Part shown: positions 1 through 7,030 of the stretch, piece by piece | Layout: the number at the start of each line of letters is the position of its first letter | Numbering within the stretch: position 1 is the stretch's first letter | Assembly: GCA_964644045.1 (NCBI GenBank) | Contig: CAZXUK010000005.1 | Location: forward strand, 1-59,536 | Length of the DNA stretch: 59,536 nucleotides | Direction: 5' to 3' | From: JAIOTG01 sp964644045 | GTDB taxonomy: Bacteria; Patescibacteriota; Patescibacteriia; Patescibacteriales; JAGXOH01 | The notes under the pieces: model-generated | Told to the model about the DNA's origin: nothing | Database searches by the model: none | Seen by the model: the letters and a program-made list of their open reading frames with translations, nothing else | Translations under genes and position numbers: made by a program

Positions 1-19
1 GGTAGCGGGCAGGATAGAA

Positions 20-43
20 ACCGCCGGCGTTGTAGCCGGCGGT
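20..43 (+). terminator. GC-rich hairpin, possible terminator of an upstream gene
   Basis: Perfect 9-bp stem (20-28 with 35-43) closing a 6-nt loop, very GC-rich in an AT-rich setting. It is followed only by a weak T-rich tail (50-53), so it may end a transcript entering from outside the window or may be a stray palindromic element. The first 50 bases contain no gene that I can support. Confidence 0.35.
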
Positions 44-51
44 AGTTCATT

Positions 52-80
52 TTGACAAAAAAGAAAAATAAAATTATAAT
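52..80 (+). promoter_or_regulatory. Sigma70-type promoter for the 128-514 gene
   Basis: TTGACA at 52-57, a 17-nt spacer and TATAAT at 75-80, a full consensus match. The expected start lies near 87, about 40 nt ahead of the ATG at 128, which has a good AGGAGG ribosome site at 116-121. Confidence 0.85.
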
Positions 81-127
81 ACTGTTTTGTACTTTTATAT
101 TTTTATATTCAAAAGAAGGAGGGAAAA

Positions 128-514
128 ATGAGGAATGAAAGGACGGCTAAAGCCGCAAGAGAGATCAAGTGTTTGGTTAAAGGTAAGCCCGAACCTCTGG
201 ATCTTGAGATAGTCATCGTCCCTTTAATCTTCGAATTTATCAAAAAGTCAGACATCAAGCACAGAGAGGATGTTTTGTGTAGCTTGGGTTGCTGGAATCT
301 GGATTCCATTATCCAGGAAAATAGAAATTTATATTGTCCCTACTATTCATATTGCCTGAACTATATTTGTATTATGGATTATAAGGGCTTTGTCTGCACT
401 CTTTGTCCTTATGAATTTAAGCAAGATATTTCCCATAAATTTTTCTCAGGAGGCGAAGATTTGTGGGAGCAACTCAGCGATGGTTTGGGTAGTGTAAAAT
501 TTTTACCCCAATAG
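128..514 (+). CDS. Cysteine-rich small protein of unknown function
   Basis: A 128-residue protein that I do not recognise. It has its own consensus promoter, a strong AGGAGG ribosome-binding site eight bases ahead of the ATG, and a clear terminator after the stop, so it looks like a real, well-expressed monocistronic gene. The middle part carries closely spaced cysteines (LCSLGC near residues 50-55, then CPYYSYC, YIC and CTLC between about 70 and 98), a spacing that suggests metal binding or disulfides. There is no signal peptide or membrane helix. The N-terminal 15 residues are basic. A zinc- or iron-sulfur-binding role is inference only. Confidence 0.65.
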   Translation: MRNERTAKAAREIKCLVKGKPEPLDLEIVIVPLIFEFIKKSDIKHREDVLCSLGCWNLDSIIQENRNLYCPYYSYCLNYICIMDYKGFVCTLCPYEFKQDISHKFFSGGEDLWEQLSDGLGSVKFLPQ

Positions 515-526
515 ATGCCGGGCCTC

Positions 527-557
527 AAAGCGCGTTTTTCCAGAACGCGCTTTTTTT
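527..557 (+). terminator. Rho-independent terminator after the cysteine-rich gene
   Basis: Perfect 10-bp stem 527-536/544-553 with a 7-nt loop, GC-rich core GCGCG and a run of seven T at 551-557. It ends the transcript of the 128-514 gene. Confidence 0.9.
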
Positions 558-569
558 GTATAATTTTTA

Positions 570-578
570 TGATATAAT
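570..578 (+). promoter_or_regulatory. Extended -10 promoter element before the DUF2207 remnant
   Basis: TG-A-TATAAT at 570-578, an extended -10 element with no good -35 at the right distance. It would start transcription about 20 nt before the ATG at 605. Confidence 0.35.
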
Positions 579-604
579 AAAAATAAATAAAGTGATTTGA
601 ATTT

Positions 605-1310
605 ATGAAAAAAATATTTTTTTTTGTTTGTTTCTTTTTTTGACCCTCCCTTTAACCGAACTTAGAGCCCCGGAGAATAGAGGAGGATTTGTGATCAAGG
701 ATTATATTATTAACTTTAATCTTTTGAGGACCGGAGAGATAGAGGTAGAGGAAAGGATTTTGGCCAATTTTTCCAAATCCCGACACGGGATTTTTCGCAA
801 GATATCCTATAAGTATGAAAACGCTCGGGGCTTTGAATATAAATTGCGCTTTTCCGATTTTAAAATTGAAGACAAAAAGGGAAACCCCAGAGAATTTGAA
901 AGACACAAAGGGGAAAAATATTATTCTTAGAATCGGTAATGCGGATAAAGAAATTACGGGGAAGCAGACTTATGTAATTAAATATAGCGTGCAAAAAAAA
1001 GGGGGGGGTCGTTTTTTTCAGGATTATGCCGAATTTTATTGGAGCCCCATGCCATGATCTTCGGGGTCGCGGATCATTGGGCCCGGGTTTTTGAATGTGT
1101 TATTAAAGAGCCCCTTTTATGGTATGAAGGCGGAGTGAACAGTTCTTTTACTCCGGTTACTTTAGCCGGGGTTCCTTAAATTCCGATTTTTCTCAAACCG
1201 CCCAAGCCGCTTCCGCAGCGCCGGTTTCCGATAATTCCTCTTCCGGTTTTTCCGGAGGCGGAGGTTTTTCCGGCGGCGGTTTTGGCGGCGGCGGGGGAGG
1301 AAGTTGGTGA
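605..1310 (+). pseudogene. Decayed DUF2207-family membrane protein gene
   Basis: The reading runs ATG 605 (MKKIFFF-type signal start), then a frame change in a T-run near 637-641, then a frame with VIKDYIINFNL and SRHGIFRKISYKY, which are typical of the DUF2207 N-terminal domain. A second shift near 905-915 leads to NIILRIGNADKEITG and YVIKYSV, ending at a TGA at 1055-1057. A last stretch at about 1180-1310 encodes the family's usual glycine/serine tail (SGGGFSGGGFGG... ending GSW). The usual multi-helix middle part is absent: the remnant spans about 235 codons against well over 500 in family members. So it has at least two frameshifts plus a large internal loss. The polyT and polyA/polyG tracts could hide assembly errors, but the missing core cannot be explained that way. 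Confidence 0.75.
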
Positions 1311-1315
1311 TTTTT

Positions 1316-2005
1316 ATGAAGAAATATTTTAACAAATGTGTTTTTTTAATTTGTCAGTATTTTGGGTGGCAAGAAGCGGAAGAGGTTTTTGAAAAAATTC
1401 AGATCGCCCTTACTATGCTCATGCAATTGTTTTTTGTAGTGGCTTTGATTTTTGCGCTTCTGGAGAAACAATGGACAGTGGCCTTTATTAGTTTATTGGC
1501 CATGTTTTCTATTTGGTTTCCTTTAACTTATATAAAAAGAAAAGAAATTTATATTCCGGTCAGGTTTGAATTTTTGCTTACTTTATTCATTTACGCCTCT
1601 TTGTTCCTGGGAGAAATACAAGGTTTTTATACCAAATTTTGGTGGTGGGATATAGTTCTTCATGCCGGATCCGGTATTGCCCTGGGTTTTATCGGATTCT
1701 TAATCGTTTATTCCTTATATCGTCACGGACCTTTAAGATCCAATCCCGGCTTGATTTTTCTTTTTTCTTTTTCTTTTGCGCTTTCCCTGGGAGCTTTGTG
1801 GGAAATTATAGAATTTGGTTTAGATAGCTTTTGGGGGTTAGAGATGCAATTTGGAGGTTTAAGAGATACCATGTGGGATTTAATAGTAGACGCAATAGGA
1901 GCTTTTATAACTTCCTTGTCCGGTTATTTTTATGTAAAATATAATAAAAAGGGGATAGGAATTTTTAAATACTATTTGATTAAATATTTAGAAAAAAACT
2001 TATAA
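1316..2005 (+). CDS. YjdF/DUF2238-like integral membrane protein
   Basis: A 229-residue protein with about six membrane helices. The second half resembles the DUF2238 (YjdF) family: a WWWDIVLH segment, then ALWEIIEFG and later GLRDTMWDLIVD, placing conserved Asp, His and Glu residues at membrane edges. Function of the family is not established. I take ATG 1316 as the start; in-frame TTG 1304 and GTG 1307 overlap the end of the DUF2207 remnant and are alternatives. A GGGGGAGG stretch just upstream, which is also the glycine-codon tail of the remnant, could serve as ribosome site. Confidence 0.65.
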   Translation: MKKYFNKCVFLICQYFGWQEAEEVFEKIQIALTMLMQLFFVVALIFALLEKQWTVAFISLLAMFSIWFPLTYIKRKEIYIPVRFEFLLTLFIYASLFLGEIQGFYTKFWWWDIVLHAGSGIALGFIGFLIVYSLYRHGPLRSNPGLIFLFSFSFALSLGALWEIIEFGLDSFWGLEMQFGGLRDTMWDLIVDAIGAFITSLSGYFYVKYNKKGIGIFKYYLIKYLEKNL

Positions 2006-2023
2006 AAAAATAAAATTAAGATT

Positions 2024-2431
2024 ATGCCTGAAGCAAACAAAAAAAAGAGTTCATTTTGGAAAAATTTTTTTATTGTTTTTACAACTTTTATTTTAACCGT
2101 AATTTTGACCTTGGGGGTGCTGGGGCTTTATATTTTTAAAGCCAATCCCTTTAATGTTCAAGCTTGTATAATTTCCAGTTTTTTGAATTCCGCCGGTTCT
2201 GAAAGCGATGCTCAAGCTGAAACCAAAAAAGATAAGCATCCTTTATTAAATACGGAACAAGAAGAACAACTGGACAATGCCGGGATTGATGTGGAAAGTT
2301 TACCTCAAACCGTCTCTCCGGAAACCGAAAAATGTTTTATTGAAAAATTGGGAGAAGACAGGGTGAAAGAGATAAAAGCGGGAGATTCTCCCACAACTAT
2401 GGAGATTTTTAAGGCCAGAGACTGTCTTTAA
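2024..2431 (+). CDS. Single-pass membrane-anchored protein, unknown
   Basis: A 135-residue protein not recognised by me. Residues 1-14 are basic and polar, about 15-37 form one membrane helix, and the rest is an acidic, probably helical extracytoplasmic domain with two cysteines (in the QACIIS region after the helix and in EKCFIEKLG near residue 105), plus a near-terminal third. The tail EKCFIEKLGEDRVKEIKAGD followed by PTTMEIFKARDC reads like a small helical repeat found in other Patescibacteria membrane-anchored proteins, but I cannot name it. It lies 18 nt after the YjdF-like gene and has no obvious ribosome site. Confidence 0.6.
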   Translation: MPEANKKKSSFWKNFFIVFTTFILTVILTLGVLGLYIFKANPFNVQACIISSFLNSAGSESDAQAETKKDKHPLLNTEQEEQLDNAGIDVESLPQTVSPETEKCFIEKLGEDRVKEIKAGDSPTTMEIFKARDCL

Positions 2432-2460
2432 TAATCCATAAATTAAGATAAATAATTTTC

Positions 2461-2490
2461 TTTACTTGATTTAAATTATTGTGTTAATAT
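2461..2490 (+). promoter_or_regulatory. Possible promoter of the NifX-like gene
   Basis: TTTACT (2461-2466) and TAATAT (2485-2490) with an 18-nt spacer, about 23 nt ahead of the ATG at 2513. An overlapping pair, TTGATT/TATATA with a 16-nt spacer, is also possible. Confidence 0.4.
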
Positions 2491-2512
2491 ATAAAAATAA
2501 TAGTTAAAAAAT

Positions 2513-2812
2513 ATGAAAATCGCGATTGTTTCAGGGGGAGAAACCTCTGATTCTCAAATTTATTTTCGTTCCGCTCAAGCTCCTTATTTTCTGATTTTTG
2601 AAGAAGGAGAGTTAAAAAAGACCCTGGAAAACCCTCACGCGGAAGAAGAAAGAGGGTTGGGCCCCAAAGTAGCCCGGTTATTAGTAGAAGAAGGAGTGGA
2701 CAAGGTGGTGGTAAAACAAATAGGACCTAACATGGAAATGGTTTTGAAAAATAATAAAGTAGAGGTTGAGAAAACAGAGCTTGAAAAGGCGGAAGAATTT
2801 TTTAAAGAATAA
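2513..2812 (+). CDS. NifX/NifB-associated (dinitrogenase FeMo-cofactor domain) family protein
   Basis: A 99-residue single-domain protein of the dinitrogenase iron-molybdenum cofactor family (PF02579 type). It opens MKIAIVSGG, has YFLIFEEGE in the position of the family's conserved strand, and GLGPKVARLLVEEGVDKVVVKQIGPN as the typical helix-strand unit. In nitrogen fixers this fold binds cofactor precursors, but stand-alone members are widespread in organisms without nitrogenase and are thought to bind metals or Fe-S clusters. No nif gene is nearby, so a nitrogen-fixation role is not supported. Confidence 0.8.
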   Translation: MKIAIVSGGETSDSQIYFRSAQAPYFLIFEEGELKKTLENPHAEEERGLGPKVARLLVEEGVDKVVVKQIGPNMEMVLKNNKVEVEKTELEKAEEFFKE

Positions 2813-2818
2813 ATAAGA

Positions 2819-2857
2819 TAAGTTTTAAAAAGGAGGTGAATCTGCTCTTTAAAATTT
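2819..2857 (+). other. Hairpin holding a perfect anti-SD match upstream of phoH
   Basis: AAAGGAGGTGA at 2828-2839 matches the full 16S anti-Shine-Dalgarno complement but has no proper start codon behind it. The flanks TTTTAAA and TTTAAAA can pair, and GAG can pair with CTC, so the site may sit in a stem. Only a ten-codon CTG-started frame follows. The real phoH start has its own AAGGAG at 2891-2896. Confidence 0.35.
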
Positions 2858-2901
2858 TTAAATTGAAAAATTGAATTCCGGGTTTCAGGGAAGGAGAAAT
2901 T

Positions 2902-4218
2902 ATGAGAAAAATCTTTGTTTTGGATACGAGCGTGATCCTTCATGAAGGCAATTGCTTGGAAGAATTTGAGGATAATGATGTAGTGGTGCCGGTAGCGGTT
3001 TTGGAGGAGCTGGATCGGCACAAGAAAGGCCAGCTTACTATTCATTACAACGCCCGGGACTTTATTCGCGCCATTGATTCCTTAAGTGAAGATAGAGTTT
3101 TTAATGGCGGAGTGGAAATAGGTCCGGGTAAGGGAAAGTTCCAAATTAAGCTGGAATTTGATCGAGCCAAAGAGGTGCTTAAAAATTTTCCGGAGAATTC
3201 TCCGGATCATAGAATCTTGAACACCGCCTTTTATTTAAGTGAAGAATATCAAGACAAAAAAGTGGTCTTGGTGTCCAAAGATGTAAACTTAAGAATGAAG
3301 GCCAAGTCTTTGGGTTTAATCGCCCAAGATTTGACCTTTAGTCAAGTCGAGGATGTGGATAATCTGTACCGGGGCGTACGCTTGATAGAAAGTGTCCCCG
3401 CCGAGTTGATAGATTTTTTTTATAAAGATCCTTTTGAATTGGAATTAAGCGCCTTGGAAGGAGTGGAAGGTCTGGAGGACTTAAAACCCAATGAATTTTT
3501 TATTATGCGCAACGGTAGTAAGTCCGGGCTTGCCAGATTTAATTCCGACAATCAAAATTTTCAAAGGGTTAAAAAAAAGGCTTGCGTTAACATAGAGTCA
3601 CGCAATGCCGAACAAACCTTTACTCTTAATGCGCTTGTTGATCCGGATATTTCCTTGGTTACTTTATCCGGAAAAGCCGGAACCGGCAAGACTCTAATGG
3701 CTTTAGCCGCCGCCTTGGAACAAAAAAAGGATTTTCATCAGATCACTATTGCCCGACCCACGGTTCCTTTGAGCAATCGGGACTCCGGTTATTTGCCCGG
3801 AGACATCAATGAGAAGCTGGATCCTTATATGCAGCCCCTTTATGATAATTTGGATTATATTCAATCCAAGTACGGAAAGGAGGGCTGGATAAAAGATCTT
3901 CAGGAAAGCAAGAAGATCATAGTTACTCCTTTGGCTTATATCCGCGGGAGAAGTTTGTCCCGAATGTTTTTTATTATTGATGAGGCGCAGAATTTAACTC
4001 CCCACGAGGTTAAAACCATTATTTCCCGGGCCGGAGAAGGAACCAAAGTGGTTTTAACCGGAGATATTTATCAGATCGATCATCCTTATCTGGATAGCCG
4101 ATCCAACGGCCTGAGCCATGTAATCGCCAAATTTACGGGCCAGAAAACTTATGCTCATGTGGGCCTGGAAAAAGGAGAGAGGAGCGAATTGGCTGAATTG
4201 GCCGCCGGACTTCTTTAA
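2902..4218 (+). CDS. PIN-PhoH fusion ATPase (PhoH2 / YlaK type)
   Basis: A 438-residue cytoplasmic protein with an N-terminal PIN nuclease-like domain (DTSVILHEG near residues 8-16, further acidic residues at EEFED and DHRILN) and a C-terminal PhoH P-loop ATPase domain. Walker A GKAGTGKT lies near residue 256 and Walker B FFIIDEAQN near 357, followed by LTGDIYQID. PhoH2 proteins of this architecture act as RNA helicase/ribonucleases in studied actinobacteria; this gene has no adjacent antitoxin-like partner, so it is more like the free-standing B. subtilis YlaK type. The ATG at 2902 has AAGGAG six bases ahead. A terminator follows the stop. Confidence 0.9.
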   Translation: MRKIFVLDTSVILHEGNCLEEFEDNDVVVPVAVLEELDRHKKGQLTIHYNARDFIRAIDSLSEDRVFNGGVEIGPGKGKFQIKLEFDRAKEVLKNFPENSPDHRILNTAFYLSEEYQDKKVVLVSKDVNLRMKAKSLGLIAQDLTFSQVEDVDNLYRGVRLIESVPAELIDFFYKDPFELELSALEGVEGLEDLKPNEFFIMRNGSKSGLARFNSDNQNFQRVKKKACVNIESRNAEQTFTLNALVDPDISLVTLSGKAGTGKTLMALAAALEQKKDFHQITIARPTVPLSNRDSGYLPGDINEKLDPYMQPLYDNLDYIQSKYGKEGWIKDLQESKKIIVTPLAYIRGRSLSRMFFIIDEAQNLTPHEVKTIISRAGEGTKVVLTGDIYQIDHPYLDSRSNGLSHVIAKFTGQKTYAHVGLEKGERSELAELAAGLL

Positions 4219-4234
4219 AAACAAATTAAATTTA

Positions 4235-4273
4235 AGGGGTTTGTTAATTAATTTTAGCAAGCCCTCTTTTTTT
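4235..4273 (+). terminator. Terminator after phoH
   Basis: Stem 4235-4243 with 4258-4266 (with G-U pairs and one mismatched end) and seven T at 4267-4273. It lies 17 nt past the phoH stop. Confidence 0.65.
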
Positions 4274-4278
4274 AGCGG

Positions 4279-4306
4279 TTGAAGTTTTGTCTATATCAGG
4301 TAAAAT
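4279..4306 (+). promoter_or_regulatory. Promoter of the flavodoxin-to-aminotransferase run
   Basis: TTGAAG at 4279-4284, 16-nt spacer, TAAAAT at 4301-4306, about 32 nt ahead of the ATG at 4339. It is the last visible promoter before six closely packed genes ending at 8134. Confidence 0.5.
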
Positions 4307-4338
4307 ATAAATAGAAAATAAAATAAAAGTTTAAAAAT

Positions 4339-4812
4339 ATGTCCATTTTGATAGTTTATTATTCTCGTAGCGGGACCACAAAAAAGATAGCTAATATTTT
4401 AGCTGAAGAACTGGGAGCGGACTTAGAAGAGATAAGCAGCAAAAGCAAGCGCAAAGGAATTTTGGGGTATTTGAAAAGCGGACAGGAAGCGGCTCAAAAA
4501 AAATTAACCGAGATTGGGCCCACAGAAAAAAACCCGGCTGATTATGACCTAATAATTATCGGGACTCCGGTTTGGGTGGGGACTATGTCTTCGCCGATCA
4601 GAACTTATATTAATCATTATTTGGGGAAATTTCGGAAAATGGCCCTTTTTTCCACTCAAGGGAGTAAAAAAGAGCAAAAGGTTTTTAGGGAATTAGTTGA
4701 GGTTTTGGGCAAGGAGCCGGTGGCTACCTTATTTCTATCTTCCAAGGAAGTAACTCAGGACAAATTTGAATCCGAATTGAATAAATTCGTAAAAGAATTA
4801 AAAAATATTTAA
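4339..4812 (+). CDS. Flavodoxin-family protein
   Basis: A 157-residue flavodoxin-like protein. The FMN phosphate loop YYSRSGTTKKIA sits at residues 7-18 (S-x-S/T-G-T-T pattern), and the isoalloxazine-contact loop GTPVWVGTMSSP lies near residue 76. It probably carries FMN and passes electrons between cytoplasmic redox proteins, or acts as a quinone/flavin reductase; no reductase partner is encoded nearby. It is followed without a gap by a membrane protein gene (TAA then ATG at 4813), so the two are probably co-translated. Confidence 0.85.
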   Translation: MSILIVYYSRSGTTKKIANILAEELGADLEEISSKSKRKGILGYLKSGQEAAQKKLTEIGPTEKNPADYDLIIIGTPVWVGTMSSPIRTYINHYLGKFRKMALFSTQGSKKEQKVFRELVEVLGKEPVATLFLSSKEVTQDKFESELNKFVKELKNI

Positions 4813-5412
4813 ATGTTTATAAAATACTTTTTTTCGGGTTTTTTTGTTACAATTATATCCGGATTTGACGACACTTTGACCAATGTTCCCGTATTGGCTA
4901 CGGTAACCAAGACCAAAAAAGGGAAATTGTTTTTTTCTTTGGGATGGTTGTGTTCTTTATTCGTAAATTTGGTCATTGTTTTGATATTTTCCGAGCTTTT
5001 AAATGTTTTTTCTTATACCGAATATATTGTTTCCGGCTTGATATTTTTATTGGCCGTAGTTATTTATTTTGATTTTCTTTCTTTTAACAAAGGAAAGGAA
5101 AAAATAAAGAAAAAGGATATCAAAATAAAAAAAGAACAAGTTTCTGTTAAAAAATTGATAAAATTGGCGGGTTTTGGTTTTGTAATAGCTTTTATTACTT
5201 CAATTGACGACATGATCGCTTTTCTCCCCTTATTTATAAAGGGAATCGAGATAAAAATATATTCTTTTCTGGGTATTCTTGTGGCCACTATAGCGCATAT
5301 TGTTTTTGTTTTTTATTTTGCCGGCTTAATAAGCAAAATTAAATATAAAAAAAGAATCTCGGTAGCCGGTTTGATATTATTGGGAGTTTTGATTTTGACC
5401 GGGATATTATAA
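4813..5412 (+). CDS. LysE/CadD-superfamily-like small transporter
   Basis: A 199-residue protein with about six membrane helices in two halves. Each half carries a related motif at the end of its first helix: SGFDDTLTNVP near residue 16 and TSIDDMIAFLP near 132, joined by a lysine-rich cytoplasmic loop (about 92-114). Two-fold repeated acidic motifs in a 200-residue three-plus-three helix protein fit the LysE superfamily, which includes CadD-type cadmium exporters and MntP-like manganese exporters. A cation exporter is the likely role, but the substrate cannot be read from the sequence. Confidence 0.6.
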   Translation: MFIKYFFSGFFVTIISGFDDTLTNVPVLATVTKTKKGKLFFSLGWLCSLFVNLVIVLIFSELLNVFSYTEYIVSGLIFLLAVVIYFDFLSFNKGKEKIKKKDIKIKKEQVSVKKLIKLAGFGFVIAFITSIDDMIAFLPLFIKGIEIKIYSFLGILVATIAHIVFVFYFAGLISKIKYKKRISVAGLILLGVLILTGIL

Positions 5413-5425
5413 TTAAATTATTTTT

Positions 5426-5986
5426 ATGTCTTTAAAAATAGGTGTGTCCGGCAACAGGGGCAGCTTTTCCGAAGAAGCCGCTAATCATTATTGCCGGGAG
5501 GGAAAAATTAAAAAATTTGAAATTATTTATTTGGAGAATGTTACCAATGTTTTAAAGTCTTTGGATGAAAATAAAATAGATAAAGGGGTTTTTCCCATAG
5601 AGAATTCTAACGGAGGAATAGTTTATGAAGCAGTAGAGGCCATGAGTCGATATAAATTTAAAATCGAGAAGATTTTTGAAATTGATATTAAGATGAATCT
5701 TTTGATAAAACGAGACACAAAGGCGGGAGAAATTAAACAAATAGTTTCCCACCCTCAGGCCTTAAAACAATGTAGAATGTATTTGCAGCGCAAGTGGGGA
5801 AATACAGAACTTAAGGAAGCCAGTGATACGGCCGGAGCGGCTCGGGATTTGAGTCAGGGAAAAATATCTTCTGACAGCGCGGTGATTTCCCCCAAGATTT
5901 GCGCGGAGTTATATGATTTATATTTATTGGAAGAGGGGGTTCAGGATTTGAAATTTAATTTTACTACTTTTATAACCGCAACTTAA
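5426..5986 (+). CDS. pheA: Prephenate dehydratase, catalytic domain only
   Basis: A 186-residue protein matching the prephenate dehydratase domain: GNRGSFSEEAA at the N terminus, FPIENSNGGIV near residue 56, SHPQALKQC near 110, SDTAGAARDL and the final NFTTFIT. It would convert prephenate to phenylpyruvate. The ACT domain that gives phenylalanine feedback control in most bacterial enzymes (about 80 more residues) is absent, as in monofunctional cyclohexadienyl dehydratases. In the usual N-x-T-R-F signature the Arg is replaced by Thr. The gene lies in a run with TyrA-chorismate mutase and an aminotransferase, which strongly supports the assignment. Confidence 0.85.
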   Translation: MSLKIGVSGNRGSFSEEAANHYCREGKIKKFEIIYLENVTNVLKSLDENKIDKGVFPIENSNGGIVYEAVEAMSRYKFKIEKIFEIDIKMNLLIKRDTKAGEIKQIVSHPQALKQCRMYLQRKWGNTELKEASDTAGAARDLSQGKISSDSAVISPKICAELYDLYLLEEGVQDLKFNFTTFITAT

Positions 5987-5987
5987 A

Positions 5988-7025
5988 ATGACTAAAAAAC
6001 AAAATACAATCGGGGTTATCGGTCTGGGAAATTTCGGTTTGTTATTATCCGCTATTTTAAGCAAAACTCATAAGGTTAAAGTTTATAATTATTCCAAGGA
6101 TTTAAAAATAAAATCCAAGGCCGCCAGAATAGGGGTTGAATTAGTGAATTGGCCGGAGATTCATAATTGCGATGTGGTTGTAGTTTCCACCCCCATTTCC
6201 GTGGTCAGGCCGATAATAAAAAGAGTGGCTCCCGGGCTTAAAAAAGGCGCTCTCCTTCTGGATGTTTGTTCGGTAAAAGAGTATCCTTGTCGGTGGTTGA
6301 AAAAATATGCTCCTCGGAATATAGAAATAATGGGAACACACCCCATGTTTGGTCCCACAACCACCAAATTTAATCCGGATAAGGAATATTGGGAGATAGA
6401 AGGAAAACAAATAGTTTTGTGTCCTTTGCGGATAAACAAAGAAAGAAAAAAGAGAATAGAAAAATTTTTGAAAGATTTAGGTTTGGAGGTTATTATTACC
6501 ACTCCTCAGGATCATGACAAGCAAAATGCTCAAACCCTCAGTTTTGTTCATTTTTTGGGACGCTCACTCGGAGAAACGGGAATAGGTGAACAAAAAATTT
6601 ATACACCCGGATACAGTGATGTGCTTAAAATACTTCCTCATACTAATCGAGATAACTGGCAGCTTTTTTATGATATGCACAATTTTAATCCCTATGCCCG
6701 ACAAATCAGAAGAAAATTTGTCCGTGCTTGCCTAAAAACGGAAAAAAGGATTATTAGATCCGATTCTTCGGGAGGGATGGATTTTTATCGACGAATGATC
6801 GGCGAGTTGGATGAGTTTATATTCGCTCTTTTGGAGAAGAGGATGAAATACGCGGAGAAAATCGGGAAAATTAAGAAAGAAGGGGGTTTTCAAATAGTGG
6901 ATGAAAAGCGAGAAAAAAAATTGATCTCTCAAGCCATAAAAAAAAGAACGAAAAAATTAAGCCCGGATTTTGTAAAAAATTTTTATAAATTATTATTCAA
7001 AGAAAGTTACAAGAAACAAAAGTAA
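5988..7025 (+). CDS. tyrA: Prephenate dehydrogenase fused to C-terminal chorismate mutase
   Basis: A 345-residue bifunctional protein. Residues 1 to about 260 form a TyrA-type dehydrogenase with the nucleotide-binding GVIGLGNFG at 9-17, VVVSTPISVV, LDVCSVKE and GTHPMFGP. From about residue 260 to the end lies an AroQ-type chorismate mutase helix bundle (MIGELDEFIFALLEKRM, then KKEGGFQIVDEKREKKLI). It would carry chorismate to prephenate and on to 4-hydroxyphenylpyruvate. E. coli TyrA has the mutase at the other end. The start is one base after the pheA stop, and the aminotransferase follows after five bases, so the three form one translation-coupled unit. Confidence 0.9.
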   Translation: MTKKQNTIGVIGLGNFGLLLSAILSKTHKVKVYNYSKDLKIKSKAARIGVELVNWPEIHNCDVVVVSTPISVVRPIIKRVAPGLKKGALLLDVCSVKEYPCRWLKKYAPRNIEIMGTHPMFGPTTTKFNPDKEYWEIEGKQIVLCPLRINKERKKRIEKFLKDLGLEVIITTPQDHDKQNAQTLSFVHFLGRSLGETGIGEQKIYTPGYSDVLKILPHTNRDNWQLFYDMHNFNPYARQIRRKFVRACLKTEKRIIRSDSSGGMDFYRRMIGELDEFIFALLEKRMKYAEKIGKIKKEGGFQIVDEKREKKLISQAIKKRTKKLSPDFVKNFYKLLFKESYKKQK

Positions 7026-7030
7026 TTTAT

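Noticed and set aside
109..309. Minus-strand open frame opposite the cysteine-rich gene
   Set aside because: It overlaps the promoter and start of a plus-strand gene with far better expression signals; no family resemblance.
2902..4218. PIN-PhoH as half of a toxin-antitoxin pair
   Set aside because: No antitoxin-sized partner gene is coupled to it; it fits the stand-alone YlaK type.
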